Origin: Bradyrhizobium sp. WSM1743
GTDB taxonomy: Bacteria > Pseudomonadota > Alphaproteobacteria > Rhizobiales > Xanthobacteraceae
Assembly: GCF_000473065.1 (NCBI RefSeq)
Contig: NZ_AXAZ01000004.1
Coordinates: 1 to 64,000, forward strand
DNA: 64,000 nucleotides
Direction: 5' to 3'
Shown: one piece after another, positions 55,619 to 63,887 of the stretch
How the letters are laid out: every line of letters begins with the position of its first letter
Numbering within the stretch: position 1 is the first letter of the stretch
Notes under the pieces: model-generated
Databases searched by the model: none
Told to the model about the DNA's origin: nothing
What the model saw: the letters and a program-made list of their open reading frames with translations, nothing else
Translations under genes and position numbers: made by a program

Positions 55619-57048
55619 GTCTTGCCTCCCCCAACCGCCGCTTTCACAGCGTCCTCGAAGCCAAGCACCTTGCCGCTGATCTTGGCCGCGTAGGCTTCGG
55701 CGTCCTTCTTCAGCAGGAACGGCGCGACATCGCCATTGCCGACCGCGAAGAAGGCCTGGTCGGCGAACAGCTTGATACCGCGGGTGGTGTCGAAGACGTA
55801 GGCGACGTTGATTTTCTTGCCCTTGGTCTTGAAGTCGGCGTACGCGCCGAGCGTGCAGGCGGCGGACGAGAAGGGCATGATGCCGGCATCATCCACCCAG
55901 ACCTCGCCGGCCTTGCGCGGATCGGCGATCGGCTTCTTGCAGAAGGCATCTTCGCCGGAGATCTCGTAATTCTTCGTGCTTGCAAGCTGCGCGTCGTAGT
56001 CGAGCCTCATCTCGGCATAGGCCTTGCGGATGTAACTGTCGTCGACCCATTTCTTCGGATCGAACTCCTTCATACGGCCGAGATTTTGCAGCACCTTGAC
56101 GTCGGCGGCGGCGGCATCGATCAGAGCGGGCTTGATCGTGGGATCGGTGGTCATGTTGCCGCTGGGGCCGAGGAAGATGTAGACGACCTCCTTGTTGATG
56201 CCCGTCCATTCCTGGATCTTCTCGGCGGCAAGCTTGGGATCGTCGCGCAGCCACTGATTGGCAGCGATGACCGCCTTGAAGTAGGCGACGACGACCTCCG
56301 GATATTTTTCGGCGAAATCGGTACGGACCACAATGCCGTGGAAGGTCGGCAAGTTCGTCTCGACGCCGTCGAAGATCTTTCGCGCAAAACCGCGGAACGG
56401 CAGCAGCTCGGCGAAGGGGACGAAGTCGGCGTGGGCATCGATCTTCTTCTCCTGGAGATTGGTCGAGCCGACCTCCGGGCTCTGGCTCACGAGCTGGAAA
56501 AAATCGGATGCATAGCCGCGGTCCTGCATCGCCTTCAGCACCATGCCGTGCGCGGCAGAGCCGAAGGGCACGCTGACGAGCTTGCCCTTGAGATCGGCGA
56601 GATCGTAATAGGGCGAGTCCTTGTGGACGACGAGGCCGTTGCCCGAGCCGGACAGGCTGTAGGCGGCGACGCCGATCAGACGGCTCTTGCTCTCCGGGTT
56701 GCTCTCGAAGGTGAAGCCGTTCACGATCAGCGGATAGTCGCCCATCATGCCGATCTGCAGCTTGTTCGCCATCATCGCGTTGGTGACGGGCGGACCGGAG
56801 GTGAAATTCTGCCACTCCAGCTCGAACTTGATGTTGGCGTATTTGCCGTCCTTCGGCAGGTACTTTTCGAGCAGATGCAACTGGCGGATGACGACGCCCG
56901 CGGTCACTGTGTTGGTCGTGGTGTCCTGCGTTCCGATGCCGAGCGTGACGGTCTCCGCCGAAGCCGGCTGCGTGACGAGTAGCGCCAGCGACGTCACCGA
57001 CATCGCGATCGAGTGCGTGGGAAGATGGCGGACCATTCTCATCCTCAT
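55615..57048 (-). CDS. NitT/TauT-type substrate-binding protein with C-terminal NosL-like domain
   Basis: 477 residues; start 57048 or, better spaced from a GAGGAT box, 57036. The signal peptide ends near PASA (residue 31). Residues 35-350 are a NrtA/SsuA-like type II binding protein. Residues about 385-470 look like a NosL domain: DDAGIMPFSSAACTLGAY, INVAYVFDTTRG, AFFAVGNGDVAPF and DAEAYAAKISGKVLGFEDA match the NosL order (FSS..., Y-V-x-D, YVxGS, VPF, A-x-x-FAxxxGGxVxxFxD). NosL is a copper-binding lipoprotein of N2O reductase assembly. The fusion is inferred by eye. Confidence 0.85.
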   Translation of the reverse strand: MRMRMVRHLPTHSIAMSVTSLALLVTQPASAETVTLGIGTQDTTTNTVTAGVVIRQLHLLEKYLPKDGKYANIKFELEWQNFTSGPPVTNAMMANKLQIGMMGDYPLIVNGFTFESNPESKSRLIGVAAYSLSGSGNGLVVHKDSPYYDLADLKGKLVSVPFGSAAHGMVLKAMQDRGYASDFFQLVSQSPEVGSTNLQEKKIDAHADFVPFAELLPFRGFARKIFDGVETNLPTFHGIVVRTDFAEKYPEVVVAYFKAVIAANQWLRDDPKLAAEKIQEWTGINKEVVYIFLGPSGNMTTDPTIKPALIDAAAADVKVLQNLGRMKEFDPKKWVDDSYIRKAYAEMRLDYDAQLASTKNYEISGEDAFCKKPIADPRKAGEVWVDDAGIMPFSSAACTLGAYADFKTKGKKINVAYVFDTTRGIKLFADQAFFAVGNGDVAPFLLKKDAEAYAAKISGKVLGFEDAVKAAVGGGKT

Positions 57049-57217
57049 TCGGTTGGATGTGCTGTGGTTGCCATGATTGAGTGAGGGCGCAGGCAGGGCA
57101 AATCCGGAGTGGCCGCCGCAGTCGATTAGTTGCCGGGAAAAGCTGATTGCATACTCCTTGAGCAGTCCTGCACTATAAAGCCGCTTGCCTGAGCACCGGC
57201 CTTGGTCCCAAATTTGT
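57049..57217 (-). promoter_or_regulatory. Promoter region of ABC operon with AACTAAT element
   Basis: Contains GGCAACTAATCGAC on the minus strand (57122-57135), about 75-100 bases before the binding-protein start, matching elements upstream of fpr and the AprA-like gene. Confidence 0.5.
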
Positions 57218-57991
57218 CTAGTCCGATGCGTGACCGCGCATCTCCTCCAGCACGTCGGCCCGGCACACCACGATCTGCGACCGCTTGGTCAGGACGATTC
57301 CTTTCTCCTGCATCCGCTTCAGGCTGATCGTGACCCATTGCCTGGTGGCGCCAACCATGTGGGCGATATCGGCGTGAGTGAAAGCGGCGGCGATCACGGT
57401 GCCATCGGCGTCATCGACGCCGTAGAGCTCGACGAGATGCAGCAAGAGATGCGCAAGGCGCTGCGTGATCGAGCGTGTCCCCAGCATCTGCGCCAGGGCG
57501 GAATAGCATTTGCCCTTGAAGGTGAGGCCTTCGATCAGGCCGATGGCGAGATTCGGGATCTCGGCGGCAAGGGACCGTAGTTCTTTTCCGGGCAGGTGCA
57601 CGACGCTGCAATTGCTGGAGGCAACGCCGGACCACTGGTGCACGGTGCCCTCGAACACTTCGGGGCCGCCGACGAAATTCCCGACATGCCAATAGGCGAG
57701 CGTGATCTCGCGCCCCTGCGGCGAGGTGTAGAACACGCGGATGCGGCCGCTCTCGATCAGCCAGATGCCGTCATGCTTGCCGCCCTGGCTGAACAGCGTC
57801 TGGCCTCGGTTGAGCACCTTGCGGCGGCCCTGCTTCAGCACCAAGTCCCGCTCGCGCGGCGAGAGCTTGTCCATCAACGGTGGTGGACCGCCGATCCATT
57901 GCTGGTTCTCGGTGAGCAGCAGCGAGGAACTGACCGCAGGCCGCATCGCTGCGGGAACAGCCCCGCGAACCGCATTCGCCGCCTGCAACAT
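57218..57991 (-). CDS. Crp/Fnr-family regulator
   Basis: 257 residues from the ATG at 57991, which has a GGAGG box; an upstream TTG at 58012 does not. Cyclic-nucleotide-binding-like barrel at about 55-150 (FSQGGKHDGIWLIESGRIRV, EVFEGTVHQWSG) and a C-terminal Crp-type HTH (FTHADIAHMVGATRQWVTIS, LKRMQEKGIV). The N-terminal FNR cysteine cluster is absent, so direct Fe-S oxygen sensing is unlikely. It lies between the ABC operon and the redox genes and is the obvious candidate to bind their shared element. Confidence 0.87.
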   Translation of the reverse strand: MLQAANAVRGAVPAAMRPAVSSSLLLTENQQWIGGPPPLMDKLSPRERDLVLKQGRRKVLNRGQTLFSQGGKHDGIWLIESGRIRVFYTSPQGREITLAYWHVGNFVGGPEVFEGTVHQWSGVASSNCSVVHLPGKELRSLAAEIPNLAIGLIEGLTFKGKCYSALAQMLGTRSITQRLAHLLLHLVELYGVDDADGTVIAAAFTHADIAHMVGATRQWVTISLKRMQEKGIVLTKRSQIVVCRADVLEEMRGHASD

Positions 57992-58002
57992 CGCCGCCTC
58001 CG

Positions 58003-58019
58003 GAACGTTCAAATCGTTC
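58003..58019. promoter_or_regulatory. Palindrome just upstream of the Crp/Fnr gene start
   Basis: GAACGTTCAAATCGTTC, with GAACG / CGTTC arms around seven bases, about 12 bases before the ATG. Position over the leader suggests autoregulation, but it differs from the AACTAAT element. Confidence 0.3.
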
Positions 58020-58078
58020 TAAAGAGGAGCAATGTCCGTGCCAGATGTGGGAGCGCTCGTGGTACGCCACCGCAATTT

Positions 58079-58187
58079 ACTCATCGCCCGCGAAAGCGGG
58101 CGATCCAGTATTCCAGAGACGTCAATGGGATACGGAGGGGCCGCGGCGTACCTGGATGCCCCCGGTCAAGCCGGGGCATGACAGCGG
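58079..58187. repeat. Interspersed palindromic repeat (two hairpins)
   Basis: ATCGCCCGCGAAAGCGGGCGAT (58084-58105, shortened stem ATCGCCCGC/GCGGGCGAT) and CCCCGGTCAAGCCGGGG (58162-58178). A further class of Bradyrhizobium intergenic element, between the regulator gene and the DUF971 gene. Confidence 0.7.
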
Positions 58188-58227
58188 AATTTGCGGTTCT
58201 ACGCTCGCGTACCTCGCGTGGCGTCAC

Positions 58228-58530
58228 CTACTGCTCGGCCAAGCTCAGCAGATATGGCTTCGGGTAAATCCCCCGGTTATGCCCGTCCGAAAAAGAGATG
58301 TTCAGCCCGTAGCCGAGATCGCCGATCTCGGTGATCGCAATCCCCGGAAATGCTTCCGGGAAGCGGCCATCGAAGCGGGCGCGGGTGCAGTGGGCGCATT
58401 TGCAGGAGAGCCGGAGCTTTTCGGCAGGGACGCTGAGCGCGTCGTCCTCCGCGGTGCGGACGAGGAGCGAGGCGAGATCGGTGCTTGCCTCGTAGTCGGC
58501 CACGGTCGGTGCCACCAGGGTCATGGTCAT
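58228..58530 (-). CDS. DUF971 / gamma-butyrobetaine-hydroxylase-like N-domain protein
   Basis: 100 residues. The GBBH-like_N (DUF971) fold is evident from LRLSCKCAHCTRARFDGRFP and IAITEIGDLGYGLNISFSDG-HNRGIYPKPYLL. In larger oxygenases this domain binds zinc; here Cys-x-Cys-x2-Cys in SCKCAHC could be such a site. Stand-alone DUF971 proteins often neighbour Fe-S assembly or Apr-type genes, suggesting an Fe-S or metal role. GGAGG precedes the ATG. It diverges from fpr. Confidence 0.8.
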   Translation of the reverse strand: MTMTLVAPTVADYEASTDLASLLVRTAEDDALSVPAEKLRLSCKCAHCTRARFDGRFPEAFPGIAITEIGDLGYGLNISFSDGHNRGIYPKPYLLSLAEQ

Positions 58531-58578
58531 GACGAAACCTCCGGCTCTCTTCTAGGTCGGCGCGTGGCAGCATGAATA

Positions 58579-58676
58579 GCAACTAATTGCCGGCGCGCAT
58601 GCGTGATGATGGCGGTTCGTGCCTTCGCTTCGGTCATCGCTCGCGAAATGTGAAACTAATCGACCGGGAATTTCAC
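58579..58676. promoter_or_regulatory. Divergent DUF971/fpr promoter with two AACTAAT elements
   Basis: GCAACTAATTGC at 58579-58590 is a perfect dyad (GCAA-N4-TTGC) about 50 bases before the DUF971 start. GTGAAACTAATCG at 58650-58662 lies about 85 bases before fpr and is part of a GTGAAA-N15-TTTCAC inverted repeat (58650-58676). Confidence 0.55.
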
Positions 58677-58740
58677 TTCCGAATTGCCGGACTCTCCTCT
58701 CTGCGAAACCTTGTGCGTCATCGATGGCGAAGGAGAGATC

Positions 58741-59514
58741 ATGAGCGCATTTCAGAAAGAAACAGTTCTGTCGGTCAAGCATTGGACCGAGTCCCTGTTC
58801 AGCTTCACCGCGACGCGCGATCCCGGCTTTCGTTTCCAGAACGGCCAGTTCGCGATGATCGGGCTGGAGGTCGAGGGCAAGCCGTTGATGCGGGCCTACA
58901 GCATGGCCAGTGCCAATCACGAGGAGGCGCTCGAATTCTTCTCGATCAAGGTGCAGGACGGTCCGCTGACCTCGCGCCTGCAGGAGATCCGGGAGGGCGA
59001 CATCATCCTGGTCGGCCGCAAAGCGACGGGCACGCTGATCACCGGCAATCTCATTCCCGGCAAGCGCCTGTTACTGCTCTCGACCGGAACGGGCCTTGCG
59101 CCGTTCGCCAGCCTGATCAAGGACCCGGATGTTTACGAGAGCTACGAGACCATCGTGCTCGCCCATGGCTGCCGACAGGTCTCCGAGCTCGCTTATGGCG
59201 AGCACCTCGTCGAAGGTCTTCGCAATCACGAGTTCTTCGGCCCCTTGATCCGCGACAAGCTCGTTTACTACCCGACCGTCACCCGCGAGCCGTTCCGGAA
59301 CCGCGGCCGCATCACCGACCTGATCGCCTCCAACCAGCTCTTCGACGATATCGGCCAATCCGGCCTCGACATCGAGACCGACCGCATCATGCTGTGCGGC
59401 AGCCCCGCGATGCTCGAAGAGCTGCACGCGATGTTCTCCGCGCGTGGTTTTGTCGAGGGCAATCACAGCCAGCCCGGCCATTTCGTCATCGAAAAGGCCT
59501 TCGTCGAGCGCTGA
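58741..59514 (+). CDS. fpr: Ferredoxin/flavodoxin-NADP+ reductase
   Basis: 257 residues from the ATG at 58741 (AAGGAGAG upstream). FAD-binding domain with the RxYS motif (MRAYSMAS) and GPLTSRLQ; NADP-binding domain with LLLLSTGTGLAPFASLIKD and MLCGSPAMLEELHAMF; C-terminal FVIEKAFVER without the plant-type terminal Tyr, as in subclass I bacterial Fpr. It exchanges electrons between NADPH and ferredoxin. It precedes the AprA-like and ferredoxin genes, which are likely partners. Confidence 0.93.
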   Translation: MSAFQKETVLSVKHWTESLFSFTATRDPGFRFQNGQFAMIGLEVEGKPLMRAYSMASANHEEALEFFSIKVQDGPLTSRLQEIREGDIILVGRKATGTLITGNLIPGKRLLLLSTGTGLAPFASLIKDPDVYESYETIVLAHGCRQVSELAYGEHLVEGLRNHEFFGPLIRDKLVYYPTVTREPFRNRGRITDLIASNQLFDDIGQSGLDIETDRIMLCGSPAMLEELHAMFSARGFVEGNHSQPGHFVIEKAFVER

Positions 59515-59528
59515 GGCGCAAATCGCAT

Positions 59529-59557
59529 CCCGGCGACAACTAATTGCTATCGCCGGG
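59529..59557 (+). promoter_or_regulatory. Hairpin with AACTAAT element upstream of AprA-like gene
   Basis: CCCGGCGA / TCGCCGGG arms (59529-59536, 59550-59557) enclose CAACTAATTG (59537-59546), itself a dyad. About 70-80 bases before the AprA-like start. Could be an operator, or a terminator for fpr; no T tract follows, so the former is favoured. Confidence 0.5.
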
Positions 59558-59615
59558 ACGCCGACTGAACAAATCTGACGCAAAGGCGCCGGGATCGGCG
59601 AACCAGGAGCAAGTG

Positions 59616-61358
59616 ATGGCACTAGATCAGATCGTCGACGGACTTTCGGAAGTTTCCTGCGATGTGCTGGTGATCGGCGGCGGCACGGCCGGCCCGATGG
59701 CGGCGCTGAAGGCGAAACTGAAGAACCCGAAAGCCAATGTCGTCCTGCTCGAAAAGGCCAACGTCAAGCGTTCCGGCGCGATCTCGATGGGCATGGACGG
59801 GCTGAACAATGCCGTCATTCCCGGCTACGCGACGCCCGAGCAGTACACCAAGGAAATCACCATCGCCAATGACGGCATCGTCGACCAGAAGGCGGTCTAC
59901 AAATACGCGCAGAACTGCTTTGGCATCATCGAGGAGCTCGACGGCTTCGGCATCCGCTTCCTGAAGAACGAGAACGGCGACTACGCCGTCAAGAAGGTGC
60001 ATCACATCGGCACTTATGTGCTGCCGATGCCGAACGGCGAGACGGTGAAGAAGGCGCTCTACCGCCAGCTCCGCCGCGCCCGCATCCTGATTTCCAACCG
60101 CTACATGGCGACGAGGCTGCTGAAATCCGCCGAAGGCCGCATCGCCGGCGCAGTGTCGGTCAATACCCGCACGGCCGAGATGCTGGTGATCAAGGCCAAG
60201 GCCGTGATCCTCTGCATGGGCGCCGCTGGCCGCCTCGGCCTGCCGACTTCCGGCTACCTGTTCGGCACCTATGAGAACGCCGCCAATTCCGGCGACGGCT
60301 ATGCCATGGCCTATCATGCCGGCGCAGCGCTCGCGAACCTCGAATGCTTCCAGATCAACCCGCTGATCAAGGACTATAACGGACCGGCCTGCGCCTATGT
60401 CGCCGGTCCCTTCGGTGCGTACACGGCGAACAATGAAGGCTCGCGCTTCATCGAATGCGACTACTGGTCCGGCCAGATGATGCTGGAATTCTACAACGAA
60501 CTCCTCTCGGGCAAAGGCCCGGTGTTCCTCCAGCTCAAGCATCTCCACCCGGATACGATCTCGGAAATCGAATCCACGCTGCACAAGGTGGAGCGTCCGA
60601 CGCGCGGCCTGTTTCAGCAGGGGCGCGGGGTCGATTACCGCAGTGAGTCGATCGAGATGCACATCTCCGAGATCGGCTTCTGCTCCGGCCACAGCGCCTC
60701 CGGCGTGTTCGTCGACGACAATGCCCGCACCACCGTGCCTGGCCTCTATGCCGCAGGCGACATGGCGAGCGTGCCGCACAATTACATGCTGGGTGCCTTC
60801 ACCAACGGCTCGGTCGCCGGCATAGATGCGATGGAGTTCGCCGACAGCCACGATTTTGCGGAGTTCGACGCCGCCGACGTCGCCATGGAGCGCGACCGCG
60901 TGATGGCGCCGACCAAGTGCGAGGACGGCATTCCGCCGAACCAGATCGAGTACAAGACCCGGCGCCTCGTCAACGATTATCTCCAGCCGCCGAAGGTCAC
61001 GCGCAAATACGAGCTCGGCATGCGCCGTCTCGCCGAGGTGCGGGAGGACATGCAGGAGCGCATGATCGCGCGCAACGCGCACGAGCTGCTCCGCGCCCTC
61101 GAAGTGCAGTCGATCATGGATTGCGCCGACATGGCCGCGCATGCCTCGCTCTATCGCGAGGAGAGCCGCTGGGGCCTCTATCACTGGCGCACGGATTTCC
61201 CGGAGAAGGACAACGAGAACTGGTTCTGCCACACGCTGCTGAGCAAGCGCGACGGCAAGATGACCAGCGAGAAGCGCGCAGTCGAACCGTACGTCGTGCC
61301 GGTCGCGGACGACGAGAAGGATCTTTACGACAAGCAGCGCATCCGCGCCTCGGCTTGA
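59616..61358 (+). CDS. AprA-like FAD-dependent oxidoreductase
   Basis: 580 residues from the ATG at 59616. A fumarate-reductase/AprA-superfamily flavoprotein: FAD-binding DVLVIGGGTAGPMAALKAKL, then VVLLEKANVKRSGAISMGMD, which follows the APS reductase alpha pattern (EKAxVxRSGAxxMG) rather than FrdA/SdhA. A second FAD motif occurs at TTVPGLYAAGDMASVPHNYM. The C-terminal helical domain ends in charged residues. The adjacent gene is an AprB-like ferredoxin. No ATP sulfurylase or Qmo genes are nearby, so sulfate metabolism is not implied. Length is shorter than dissimilatory AprA (about 620-660). Confidence 0.85.
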   Translation: MALDQIVDGLSEVSCDVLVIGGGTAGPMAALKAKLKNPKANVVLLEKANVKRSGAISMGMDGLNNAVIPGYATPEQYTKEITIANDGIVDQKAVYKYAQNCFGIIEELDGFGIRFLKNENGDYAVKKVHHIGTYVLPMPNGETVKKALYRQLRRARILISNRYMATRLLKSAEGRIAGAVSVNTRTAEMLVIKAKAVILCMGAAGRLGLPTSGYLFGTYENAANSGDGYAMAYHAGAALANLECFQINPLIKDYNGPACAYVAGPFGAYTANNEGSRFIECDYWSGQMMLEFYNELLSGKGPVFLQLKHLHPDTISEIESTLHKVERPTRGLFQQGRGVDYRSESIEMHISEIGFCSGHSASGVFVDDNARTTVPGLYAAGDMASVPHNYMLGAFTNGSVAGIDAMEFADSHDFAEFDAADVAMERDRVMAPTKCEDGIPPNQIEYKTRRLVNDYLQPPKVTRKYELGMRRLAEVREDMQERMIARNAHELLRALEVQSIMDCADMAAHASLYREESRWGLYHWRTDFPEKDNENWFCHTLLSKRDGKMTSEKRAVEPYVVPVADDEKDLYDKQRIRASA

Positions 61359-61389
61359 TCCACCAGAACACAGCAACAGGAGACATCAA

Positions 61390-61623
61390 ATGCCTCTCGC
61401 GTCCTATCAGACATCGGTTCCGGTGGTCGTCGACGACGCCAAGTGCATCGCGGACAAGGGCTGCACCGTCTGCGTCGACGTCTGCCCGCTCGACGTGCTG
61501 CGCATCAGCGAGATGACCAACAAGGCTTACATGGCCTATGACGAGTGCTGGTACTGCATGCCTTGCGAAGCCGATTGCCCGACCGGTGCGGTCACCGTCA
61601 ACATTCCCTATCTGTTGAGGTGA
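61390..61623 (+). CDS. 2[4Fe-4S] ferredoxin, AprB-like without tail
   Basis: 77 residues. Two cluster motifs: KCIADKGCTVCVDVCPLDVL (the CxnCxxCxxxCP type with an insertion) and DECWYCMPCEADCPTGAVTV. The KAYMAYDECWYC wording matches the N-terminal half of APS reductase beta. The ~70-residue C-terminal tail that wraps around AprA in sulfate reducers is missing. It sits 31 bases after the AprA-like gene and two bases before the HEAT gene. Probably the electron carrier between Fpr and the flavoprotein. Confidence 0.9.
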   Translation: MPLASYQTSVPVVVDDAKCIADKGCTVCVDVCPLDVLRISEMTNKAYMAYDECWYCMPCEADCPTGAVTVNIPYLLR

Positions 61624-61625
61624 TC

Positions 61626-62603
61626 ATGTCGAGCCCGTTCGAGTCCTATGACGACCTCGAAGACGCCGACGAGCGGCTTCAGGCTGCCGATCCCGCCGAG
61701 CGCCGCGTCGCCATCATCGCGCTCGGCCATTCCGGCGATCCTGCCGCGGTCGCACATCTCGCCAACATGGTCGCCGATCCCGATGCGGGCGTGCGCCAGC
61801 AGGTCGCGATGGCGCTCGGCGAGTTCGATGGGCCGGAGGCCGCGAGCGCGCTGGTCAAGCTGCTTGTCGATCCCGAAAGGATCGTTGCGGCAGCCGCGGC
61901 CGACAGCATGGCCGAGTTCAAGGATCCCGCCTGCGCCGTCATCATCCTGCCGTTGGTCAAGCACGCCCACGCCTTCGTCCGCATGGGCGCGCTGCGCGCG
62001 CTCAAGGAATTGCGCTGCAAGGACACGCTGAAGCCGGCGCTGGAAGCGCTCCACGACGCTGACGCCGCCGTGCGCGTGCAGGCGATTGGGGTGATCGGCT
62101 TCCTCAAGCTGGAAGAATCCATTCCCGCGCTGACCGCGCTGATCAACGATCCGGACGCCCATGTACGCCGTGCCGCCGTGAGCGCGTTGGCCTTCTCGCA
62201 GATGAAGCCTGCGGCGGAGACGATCACGCGCGCACTGAAGGACTCGGACTGGATGGTGCGTGAAATGGCCGCGGAAACGTTGGGTCTTAACGTGAACGGC
62301 TCGTTGGCCGCCGACCAGCTCATCGCCTGCCTTACCGACGAGTTCTGGCAGGTCCGGCTGAAGGCGATCCGCAGCCTCGGCAAGATGAAGGTTGAGCGCG
62401 CCGTGCGGCCGATCGGCCATTGCGTCAACCACGATCAGGCGAATTTGCGGAAAGAGGCCGCTGCGGCGTTGGGCGAGATCGCCCATCCCGACGGCGAGGC
62501 GTTCCTGGCCGTCGTTGCCGACGATCCCGATCCCGACGTGCGCAAGAACGCGCGCTGGGCGCTGCAGCAGATCGCGGCGCGAAAGGCGCGGGCGGGGGCA
62601 TAG
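61626..62603 (+). CDS. HEAT-repeat (PBS lyase type) protein
   Basis: 325 residues made almost wholly of about nine ~31-residue alpha-helical HEAT-like repeats, with units such as PAERRVAIIALGHSGDPAAV, PDAGVRQQVAMALGEFDGPE and PDAHVRRAAVSALAFSQMKP. No catalytic residues, signal or membrane segment. It starts two bases after the ferredoxin stop, so translation is coupled. Such scaffolds bind partner proteins or help cofactor attachment. Here it is probably an assembly or complex partner of the flavoprotein-ferredoxin pair. Confidence 0.88.
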   Translation: MSSPFESYDDLEDADERLQAADPAERRVAIIALGHSGDPAAVAHLANMVADPDAGVRQQVAMALGEFDGPEAASALVKLLVDPERIVAAAAADSMAEFKDPACAVIILPLVKHAHAFVRMGALRALKELRCKDTLKPALEALHDADAAVRVQAIGVIGFLKLEESIPALTALINDPDAHVRRAAVSALAFSQMKPAAETITRALKDSDWMVREMAAETLGLNVNGSLAADQLIACLTDEFWQVRLKAIRSLGKMKVERAVRPIGHCVNHDQANLRKEAAAALGEIAHPDGEAFLAVVADDPDPDVRKNARWALQQIAARKARAGA

Positions 62604-62706
62604 CGGCTGCACTGGACTTCCCGCGCCAGACGTTTATTGGTCTTCGCGAATCGGGCCGGCCGCTGGTTGAATGCGGCTGGTCCTGAAAAACAGCGAGGAC
62701 GCGGCC

Positions 62707-63879
62707 ATGACGACATTGACGGTGAAAGACCTTCTCCCCGAGGATGGAACGCGGGGAACGCTGGCCGGCCGTGTCTGGCTGCCCCAGGTGAATGGTCCGG
62801 CCGTCGTTGCTGTGCGCGGCGATGGCGTGTTCGACGTCACCGCCGATTTTCCGACCATCAGCGCGCTCTGCGAAGAGGACAATCCGGCCAAGGCACTTGC
62901 TGCGACCAGGGGCGAGCGCATCGGCGATCTCGAAGCCATTGTCGCCAATACCGCGCCCGATGGTCGTGATCCCAAGAAGCCGTGGCTGCTCGCGCCCGTC
63001 GATCTCCAGACCCTAAAAGCCGCCGGCGTCACCTTCGCGATCTCGATGCTGGAACGCGTCATCGAGGAACGCGCCAAGGGCAATCCGGCCTCGGCCGAGG
63101 CAATCCGCAAAGAGGTGACGCGGCTGATCGGCGATGATCTGTCAAAGCTCAAGCCGGGCTCGGACCAGGCGATGCACCTGAAGCAGGTGCTGATCGATCA
63201 GAACGCGTGGAGCCAGTATCTCGAAGTCGGCATCGGCCCGGATGCCGAGGTCTTCACCAAGGCGCCGACCCTATCCTCGGTCGGCACCGGCATGGATGCC
63301 GGGCTGCATCCGAAATCGACCTGGAATAATCCGGAGCCCGAGCTCGTGCTGTTTGTCTCCAGCCGCGGCAAGATCGTCGGCGGCGCGCTGGGCAACGACG
63401 TCAACTTGCGCGACTTCGAAGGACGTTCGGCGCTGCTGCTGTCGAAGGCCAAGGACAACAACGCCTCGTGCTCGATCGGCCCGCTGCTGCGCCTGTTCGA
63501 CGACACCTTCACGCTCGACGACGCGCGCAAGCTGGACATCAGCCTGAACGTCACGGGCACGGACGGCTTCGTTCTCGACGGCCATTCCTCGATCAGCAAG
63601 ATCAGCCGCGATCCGACCGATCTCGTTGCGCAGACCATCGGCAAGATTCATCAGTACCCTGACGGCTTCGTGCTGTTCCTCGGCACTATGTTTGCTCCCG
63701 TGAAGGATCGCGATGCGCCGGGGCAGGGGTTCACCCACAAGCGCGACGACATCGTCACGATCTCGGCGCCCCAGCTCGGCAAGCTCGTCAACCGCATGCG
63801 CACCAGCGACGAGTGCGAGCCCTGGACCTTCGGCATCGGCGCGCTGATGAAGAACTTGGCGCAGCGCAAGCTGATTTAG
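62707..63879 (+). CDS. Fumarylacetoacetate hydrolase (FAH) family protein
   Basis: 390 residues from the ATG at 62707. The C-terminal FAH domain holds the metal site: EVGIGPDAEVFTKAPTLSSV, WNNPEPELVLFVSSRGKIVG (Glu ligands), GGALGNDVNLRDFEGRSALL (Asp) and SISKISRDPTDLV. The N-terminal ~120 residues form the FAH-associated domain. Members hydrolyse or decarboxylate beta-diketo acids or dehydrate sugar acids, using Mg or Ca. It lies 103 bases after the HEAT gene; whether it belongs to the same operon is unclear. Ends before a palindromic repeat. Confidence 0.85.
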   Translation: MTTLTVKDLLPEDGTRGTLAGRVWLPQVNGPAVVAVRGDGVFDVTADFPTISALCEEDNPAKALAATRGERIGDLEAIVANTAPDGRDPKKPWLLAPVDLQTLKAAGVTFAISMLERVIEERAKGNPASAEAIRKEVTRLIGDDLSKLKPGSDQAMHLKQVLIDQNAWSQYLEVGIGPDAEVFTKAPTLSSVGTGMDAGLHPKSTWNNPEPELVLFVSSRGKIVGGALGNDVNLRDFEGRSALLLSKAKDNNASCSIGPLLRLFDDTFTLDDARKLDISLNVTGTDGFVLDGHSSISKISRDPTDLVAQTIGKIHQYPDGFVLFLGTMFAPVKDRDAPGQGFTHKRDDIVTISAPQLGKLVNRMRTSDECEPWTFGIGALMKNLAQRKLI

Positions 63880-63887
63880 CGGCGGGC

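Noticed and set aside
54720..55634. N-terminal extension of the NitT/TauT ATPase to 595 residues
   Set aside because: The extra part is an alternative frame of the permease gene; the ATPase starts at the ATGA overlap at 54719.
59622..61376. 584-residue minus-strand open frame
   Set aside because: Mirror frame of the AprA-like gene; the plus strand shows FAD motifs and a coherent operon.
59616..61623. Dissimilatory sulfate reduction or sulfur oxidation (aprBA proper)
   Set aside because: No sat, qmo, dsr or sox genes in the window, the beta subunit lacks its tail and the alpha subunit is short; kept as AprA-like only.
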